Below, one piece after another: positions 42,878-48,161 of a DNA stretch of 48,161 bases; position 1 is the stretch's first letter; each line of letters starts with the position of its first letter. A program made the position numbers and the translations under genes. The stretch spans positions 1-48,161 of the forward strand of contig MU626406.1 in NCBI GenBank assembly GCA_025603075.1. The letters run 5' to 3'. The stretch is from Neoconidiobolus thromboides FSU 785 (lineage: Eukaryota; Entomophthoromycota; Entomophthoromycetes; Entomophthorales; Neoconidiobolaceae). A model generated the notes under the pieces. The model had not been told where the DNA came from. It did not search any database and saw only the letters and a list, made by a program, of their open reading frames with translations.

Positions 42878-43837
42878 TTTTTAATAATGTAAAGTTTTTT
42901 TAATTTTGCAACAAAAATGAACTTTAATATTATAGAAAACTTTATATTAAGTCAAAGTTTTTTTATTGATTAAGGATTAATTTTGTTGCTTATTCTTGAT
43001 TTGTACTTATACCCAATTAAAGTTACTTTATATTTTATTAATCAAATTTTTACATATTAGACTTTTACACTATAGTTTTAATACACTTATTCCATTAGGA
43101 TGGGGTAAAACAGATGAAGAAAGTATTGATGACAGCAAAGTTCGAGATTCAGATAGTAAGGAGATGGTCATTAAACATTAAACTTTGTATTCACTTGATT
43201 ATTTATTGGGTTTTTGCATACATCCCGTCGCGAAAATTCAACCATAGAAAAAGTAGTAGTTTTGGCTAAAACAGTAACTTCAATTCTTAAGCTTTTTAAT
43301 AAAGAGTTAATTTTCATCTAAAACCGACTTTTTATAGCATAAAATTAAGCTCTATTGATAGTTTTTTCTGATTAGGATTTATTTTTTTCTGAAAAACAAC
43401 AGTAGTATTGTAAAAAGCACTTTTGCTGTTGCAACCTGTTATCCTCATGAAGGTTTTGCAAAATCCTTCATTTTTTGCAACATGATATATCCAAAAACCT
43501 AATAATTCGATTTTTAAGCTATATTTAAAAATGTTTTTTTCTGGTCTTGATTTTTGTTAAATTTAAGTTCATGTTACAAAATGAATGGATTTTGATTTGC
43601 TTTGATATTGTATACATGAAATTAGATATAAGATATATAAATTCATAGTGTTGATTTGTTTTTAATATATTTGTGTGAATTCAACAAGTTTTCAGTTGTG
43701 AAAGTCAATAGAGTTCACTCTTCTATACTAAAAAGCATAGTTCATGAACTTTACAAAAATCAAAGCTATCTTACATAACTACTATTCTTATTTTTATTAA
43801 ATTTATATTATAAATTAATATATATGATACTAACAGA
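42878..43837. other. Intergenic; RAT1 upstream region with imperfect inverted repeat
   Basis: 960 nt from the RAT1 start to the tRNA. It contains a nested inverted repeat at 43427-43482 (see separate entry). A 61-codon ATG frame at 42996 has no family resemblance and is not accepted. No MITE copy is present. Confidence 0.5.
43427..43482. repeat. Nested inverted repeat
   Basis: The outer arms TGTTGCAA (43427-43434) and TTGCAACA (43475-43482) enclose inner arms ATGAAGG (43447-43453) and CCTTCAT (43465-43471). The inner loop TTTTGCAAAAT is itself nearly self-complementary. The sequence could form a cruciform in DNA or a hairpin in RNA, or be the remnant of a short transposable element. Confidence 0.6.
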
Positions 43838-43920
43838 TGTCAATTTGGCCGAGCGGTCTAAGGCGTTGCACTTAAGATGCAATCTCGAGAGAGGCGTGGG
43901 TTCGAACCCCACAGTTGACA
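43838..43920 (+). tRNA. tRNA-Leu (anticodon UAA)
   Basis: An 83-nt gene with all arms. The acceptor stem TGTCAAT pairs with GTTGACA, and the D arm contains CCGAGCGGTCTAAGGC. The anticodon stem-loop is TTGCA-CTTAAGA-TGCAA with TAA at positions 34-36. A long variable arm (CTCGAGAGAG) is typical of Leu, and the T arm is GTGGG-TTCGAAC-CCCAC. Internal A and B boxes are therefore intact. No intron interrupts the anticodon loop. A T-run (TTTTT, 43926-43930) just downstream is a suitable RNA polymerase III terminator. Confidence 0.97.
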
Positions 43921-43925
43921 ATGTA

Positions 43926-43930
43926 CTTTT
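43926..43930 (+). terminator. RNA polymerase III T-run terminator of the tRNA gene
   Basis: A TTTTT run beginning 6 nt after the tRNA 3' end. A run of four or more T residues ends Pol III transcripts. Confidence 0.75.
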
Positions 43931-44020
43931 TCTTTCTATAAAAAAGTCAATAGTTGGCTATAAACAAAGAAACTAAATCTTTTTTTTTTCCATTTTTCAC
44001 TATTATATGTTTATTTAGAA

Positions 44021-44910
44021 ATGTCATCAAAGTTAAAACAGCCGTTTTTTAGTTATTTATTTAGTCAATTTGAAGAGATAAGAAGAGGAAATAACATGAA
44101 ATTCCGAACTTTGGAACGAGTTATACAACCAAAAATAGCTCACAAAAGAAGTAGAAAAGAAGTGGAAGCAAATATATTTAGTTCAAAAAGAATCAAGTTC
44201 AAATCAAGTTTGAATAAGGTAAAAATGATAACAATCAATTAATATGATCTTAAATGTTTTTAGAAAACAAAAATTTTTGAAGAGCAGAAAAAATATCTAA
44301 TCAAATATGATATCACAAATGAAACAACAATAAAGCAACAGCTACTAAATGAAATACCCATTAGTTATACAGCACTGCATTTAAACAGTAACAAAGTGAA
44401 TTGGAGAAAATTTTTACCATTTATGCTTTTATTAATACAAGCAGTAATATAATCTTTATTAAACACTATTTCTTTTAATATTTTAAGCTTTTAGAAATTG
44501 ATATAAATGAGCCAAACCTATTAATATACGTTCCTACTTTAATGGTAAAAATAATTAATTTTAAGTCTAAAAATAATAGAGATAAATTACCCTTAAGAAT
44601 TGAAGAGCTTATGATCGAATGGAATGTACATCTGATAAAGGTAGGTGAAGATTTCTAGTTTTAAATATTCAAATTGAGCTATTATTAGAATAGAATCATT
44701 ATTTCTTTTTTATGGGAACATTTAATAATATCAACTCAAGACAATATAGGAGTGTCATCTTATATTACAAAACTAGAAGATGATGCAAATAATGGTCTAA
44801 AGTAAGCTTTATTACCCTTGATTTATTTTTTAATAATTTTTTACAGCGCTGATTATAAACTAGCTATAGAAAAAACTAAATTCATACCAGTACCGGATTT
44901 TGATCCTTAA
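44021..44910 (+). CDS. Unknown protein, 235 aa, five exons
   Basis: Exons 44021-44218, 44264-44443, 44488-44640, 44689-44801 and 44847-44910 keep phase throughout, good evidence for a real gene even though I do not recognise it. The N-terminus is basic (MSSKLKQPFFSYLFSQFEEI, then a KRSRKEVE patch that could be a nuclear signal). The middle is helical and hydrophobic (RKFLPFMLLLIQALLEIDIN, LIYVPTLMVKIINFKSKN, then PLRIEELMIEWNVHLIK). An IISFLWEHLIIS helix follows, and the end is FIPVPDFDP. No signal peptide or membrane anchor is clear. Intron 2 ends TTTTAAG. It starts about 100 bp after the tRNA. It may be a fast-evolving nuclear or organellar factor; no function is claimed. Confidence 0.65.
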
Positions 44911-45277
44911 CAAAAGCATGAGTTAGTAAATTGCAGCTTGAGCTACTATGTTATCTAGTTGTATACAGCTAACATATATTAATCTCAATCTATAGTATAT
45001 AAAGTATTCGAATTAATATTTTGGAAAATAAATACTAGCAATGCATCTTTTTTAAATTTCTAAATAGACAATAAGTATTTCATTGCTTTTTTACTGTATA
45101 GTCTTTAATAAATGCCTTAAATAAGTACTATAAACTATAGATACTTTACTAACAATTTAAAATAAAAGTTAATATCATTTAGTTAATATATTTCATAGTA
45201 TTAATTGTAAAATAATTTTATTGGATAAAATAAGTTCAAAATGAAATATTATTAAAGAATAAAATTTATTTCTTTCA
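44911..45277. other. Intergenic, nothing recognised
   Basis: 367 nt between two plus-strand genes, A+T-rich, with no repeat or RNA gene seen. It should hold the promoter of the PPR gene at 45278. Confidence 0.4.
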
Positions 45278-46715
45278 ATGAATTTCCTAATTTTAAACAC
45301 TAGAAAATATTCCATAACATTTAAATATAACTTACAAAAAGCATCTAGTTATAATATAATCAAAGGAGGGAATCAACTTAATGCTAAAAGTTTGAATTTG
45401 ATAAGAAATAAAGTGAGTAAATCCAATCTTCCAAGTGAGACCTCAAGGCCAATAAAGGTTCCAGAAGATCCATATCATTTTTCAGAGTTAATTAAAGAGT
45501 TGATAAGTTCTCAAAGAACAGACGATGCGATAGTAGTATTACAAAAGAATTCTAGTAAATTTCATCAGCCTATTGTACCCTGGAATATACTGTTAAAAAA
45601 CGTATCGGATCAAGGTCGACTTAATTTAGCTATAACTTTATTTAATGAAGTAAGTTTTTTTAGATTATAATAGCTTTTGTTTTAACTGTTTTTAGCTCAA
45701 GCGTAAAGGTATAAAACCAAATAACCATACTTATTCTATTTTAATCGATGCCTGTGCTAAATCAAGTTCGCCTAATTCAAAACTTAAAGCACAGAAAATC
45801 ATTGATGAAATGAATTCAAAGTTCAGTAATAGTAACAGCGATGAGCAAGAAGGCTTTAATTTGAAAAAGTCAAATTCCAAGAAAGAGAGTTTTAACATAC
45901 AAACAATGAAAAAAGAAATCCAGTACATAGGAAAAAATAAAGGAATGTCAATAATAGAGGAGACCCCTATAATAAATGGGCCATCGTTATTCCATTATAA
46001 TAATATGTTAAAAGTTTATTCTCGTTCCAATGATTTGGTCAAAATGATTGAATTGTATGATAGTATGAGAGAGAACATCACTAGCAACAAAGGCATAAAT
46101 AATTATCAAAATAGTCCCAACTCAATCTCATGTGCACCAGATATTGTGTCGTATACCATTGTTGTAAATGCACTAGCAAGGATAAAATCAGATGATGCCT
46201 TTATTGAAACCATTAATATTTGGTTAGATTATAGAGAAGATGTTGAATTAAACATGGTCAAAAACAATGAAAATAGATCTTTTAAACAAAAAGAACATAA
46301 TAAAAATAAATTGGAAAGAAACTTGGAGTTTGATATAGGATTTTTACAAGCAATTTTATTAGCAAGTAGATATTGTAAAGATAGAGAATATTTATTTAAA
46401 GGGTTACAATTAATAGAGCAAGCGTTTGATATGAATTTAAATGTAGAATATCCAAAAACAATTAGCTTCCAAAAGTTACCAGATTTAACAGAAATTGAAA
46501 AGAATAATATCGTTCAGCCCAATCTGGCCATTATAGATTTAGCGATAACTACAGCCTCAATTTTAAAGTTACATAATGTTGTACCAAAAATATTCTTCTT
46601 TTTTATAGAAAATCATCCTAAGCAATTCAAACCTGATTTAAAATTATACGCTAATGTTTTATCTGCTCATTGCCATCAGGCAAGCGAACTTGTTAGAACA
46701 TTTAAAAACAAATAG
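45278..46715 (+). CDS. PPR-domain mitochondrial protein, 463 aa
   Basis: Two exons (45278-45649, 45696-46715; intron 46 nt) give 463 aa. The N-terminus is basic and lacks acids (MNFLILNTRKYSITFKYNLQ), indicating mitochondrial import. PPR motifs are WNILLKNVSDQGRLNLAITL then TYSILIDACAKSSSPNSKLK, SLFHYNNMLKVYSRSNDLVK-like, and DIVSYTIVVNALARIKSDDA; the last recognisable one is LKLYANVLSAHCHQ. A polar, Lys/Ser-rich insert (about residues 170-205) interrupts the array, and the C-terminal part has a long helical region without clear motifs. It is the third PPR protein in the window. It ends soon after its last motif, so the C-terminus may have been shortened. Confidence 0.8.
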
Positions 46716-48116
46716 AAATCTAGATTATTTATATAGAATTTTTAAAATAAATTAATGATATCATTTATATTTTATTATAAACTTATGATTTATTTATTAA
46801 ATTTATCCTACAAGTATTTATAAGGTAATATATTAAATAAAAGAGATTTTGGTTTCCTGTGTTTTATTCTTTAGATTTCATACTAACCTAAATTGTTGAA
46901 ACTTTGGATTGTAAATTTATATCAGTTTATAGTAATTTCACTTAACTTCTCTCTTTTATTGTGAAAGTTTTATTGAGGGATTAATACTTTATAAAAAATA
47001 TATAGTTTAACTATATTTTAAAGTAAATATTATAGACTTTAATTCTGCTTTTTATTCAGCTATTGATTGTTTTTCAAAAATATTTTAAAAATAAATTTAA
47101 GAACCTTTTTTTAAAGTCTTGATAGAGTCAAAGACCCCCCTCCCAGTGTTTTATTTTTGGGAGAAAACTGGGCTCAGATCAAATGACAAATAGCGAGAGA
47201 GATTGGGACAAGGAAAAGTGGAAAGGTATTCAACTCAAGTCAGCTAGCTTTCAAGTTTTGGGGATTGTACTTTATGTAAGTAAATTGCGATTTGTATTTA
47301 GTAACCAAGAGTGAAATATATGATAGAAAAGAAAGGAGAACCGACAAGATTTAAGAACTTTATGCTTATAAAATAACCAACTATTATGATTGATAGTTTT
47401 TTATAGTTAAAAGGTTACATTTAAATAGTGTATGACATATAACATTATAATGAACGGTGAAAAATACTACCACAGCTATTTTTTTCAAAATAATATAGTC
47501 AATATCAAATTTTATTTCATTTCTACTTTAACTTGAATTTTAAATTGTTAGCTTTATTACAAAATTTAAAATAAAAAACGAGAAACTTTAATATAGTTAA
47601 TATGAACCTGTTTCTTTGTACCTTGCATATTATAAGTCAATTTTTATTATATATACTAAATCTTTTATCTTAAATGTTCTAGACGTAAAAAGATTTGTTA
47701 TAAAACATTTTAAATTTCGAATATTTCCTTTAAGTTAAAAATTAATTAAAATCAAAATTAAAATTGTTTAAAGTATCAAATGGCATTCTCCTTATTTAGA
47801 AAATTATTGATGAAAAGGCAGATTAAATGTTCAAAACTATCAACACAACCGAAATAAATAAGGGATTAAATAAAAACCAAAAAATATTATAATAACAGAG
47901 AGCACATATTTATAATAGAACTACTAACAATAGCTAAAGCTATTAGATAAAAACATCGTACAATAAGTATTATTGATGGTAAGATGAAAATTTTCGAGAG
48001 AATATAACTTAAAGTTATACTATTTTTATGATTTTTTTCGTAAATAACAAAATGATTTCTTAAAATATTGTTTAATATAATCTAAAAACTGAACAAGTTT
48101 AAAATAATAGAATGAC
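46716..48116. other. 1.4-kb intergenic region with a pair of stem-loops
   Basis: No protein gene or MITE copy. A less A+T-rich island (about 47110-47290) contains two adjacent inverted repeats (separate entry) and several GAGAG/GGG runs. The rest is A+T-rich. The right end is the 3' flank of the minus-strand gene that enters at 48117. Confidence 0.5.
47116..47172. ncRNA. Candidate structured RNA: two adjacent stem-loops
   Basis: Stem 1 pairs GTCTTGA (47116-47122) with TCAAAGAC (47128-47135), with one bulge. Stem 2 pairs CCCAGTGTTTT (47142-47152) with AAAACTGGG (47164-47172), with a bulged G and a loop carrying TTTTTGGGAG. Both lie in a GC-richer island inside very A+T-rich DNA. The pairing may be chance; no known RNA family is recognised and the strand is unknown. 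Confidence 0.2.
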
Positions 48117-48161
48117 TTAAGCCTTTGGTTTTTCTGGAGCAGCTGGAGCATCAGCACGTCT
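48117..48161 (-). CDS. C-terminal end of a Lys/Pro/Ala-rich protein (runs off the window)
   Basis: Only the last 14 codons and the TAA are visible: RRADAPAAPEKPKA. The codon choice is less A+T-biased than nearby sequence, suggesting an expressed coding end. The motif RRADAP...PEKPK closely matches the tail of the disabled gene at 24842-25141 (RRANAPEKP), so both are probably members of one family of small secreted proteins. The rest of the gene is outside the window and the signal peptide cannot be checked. Confidence 0.55.
   Translation of the reverse strand, partial: RRADAPAAPEKPKA

Noticed and set aside
42996-43181. Plus-strand 61-codon frame upstream of RAT1
   Set aside because: No recognisable domain, ordinary A+T-rich codon content, no continuation by splicing.

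Overview
The window is nuclear DNA from a strongly A+T-rich eukaryote, most likely a fungus and probably an early-diverging lineage. The evidence is many short introns (mostly about 45-60 nt, GT...TAG or GT...AAG), an AA11-like lytic polysaccharide monooxygenase with a mature N-terminal histidine, fungal-type genes such as N-myristoyltransferase, SDA1 and RAT1, and a complex I assembly factor, which argues against complex I-less yeasts and anaerobic fungi. The lineage is an inference; I cannot name the species.

Layout, left to right. 1-1165: MITE-rich gene-free DNA. 1166-4321: a TLC-domain membrane protein and a mitochondrial PPR protein (both minus). 4401-7074: SDA1 (11 exons, plus). 7411-10744: one five-exon CENP-T gene (minus, 1043 aa) that looks like several separate ORFs until spliced. 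10994-11485: a small nucleotidyltransferase-fold protein. 12051-12912: a coiled-coil protein (possibly SIKE/FGFR1OP2-like, minus). 13267-14943: N-myristoyltransferase. 15532-17102: glycine C-acetyltransferase (KBL). 17301-18003: MTH1/NUDT1-like Nudix hydrolase, convergent with an ERI1-type 3'-5' exoribonuclease (18029-19091, minus). 19092-26340: a gene-poor block holding four MITE copies, one intronless low-complexity gene (22370-23449), an F-box-like fragment and a broken secreted-protein gene. 26341-28392: a 683-aa PPR protein. 29069-29829: RPL12. 30724-31761: thiamine pyrophosphokinase (minus). 32031-33238: MOB4/phocein (minus). 34149-34601: ribosomal protein eS30 (minus). 35102-38238: an unknown 156-aa protein, an F-box/LRR-like protein and an AA11-like LPMO (all minus). 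38384-39126: NDUFAF2 (plus). 39276-42877: RAT1/XRN2 (11 exons, minus). 43838-43920: tRNA-Leu(UAA). 44021-46715: an unknown 235-aa protein and a third PPR protein (plus). The right end just enters a minus-strand gene whose C-terminal tail resembles the broken gene at 24.8-25.1 kb.

Functional themes are chromosome segregation (CENP-T), ribosome production (SDA1, RPL12, RPS30), RNA turnover (RAT1, ERI1), mitochondrial expression and metabolism (three PPR proteins, KBL, NDUFAF2) and possibly STRIPAK signalling (MOB4 and the SIKE-like candidate). No operon-like system is seen; this is ordinary eukaryotic gene order. The most notable things are a roughly 107-bp MITE family (ten recognisable copies), frequent AAG 3' splice sites, the reconstructed CENP-T gene, the decaying secreted-protein gene and a Q/G/Y-repeat tail on RAT1. 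Exon boundaries were placed by reading frame, splice consensus and protein family expectation; all multi-exon models keep phase throughout, but none has transcript support.
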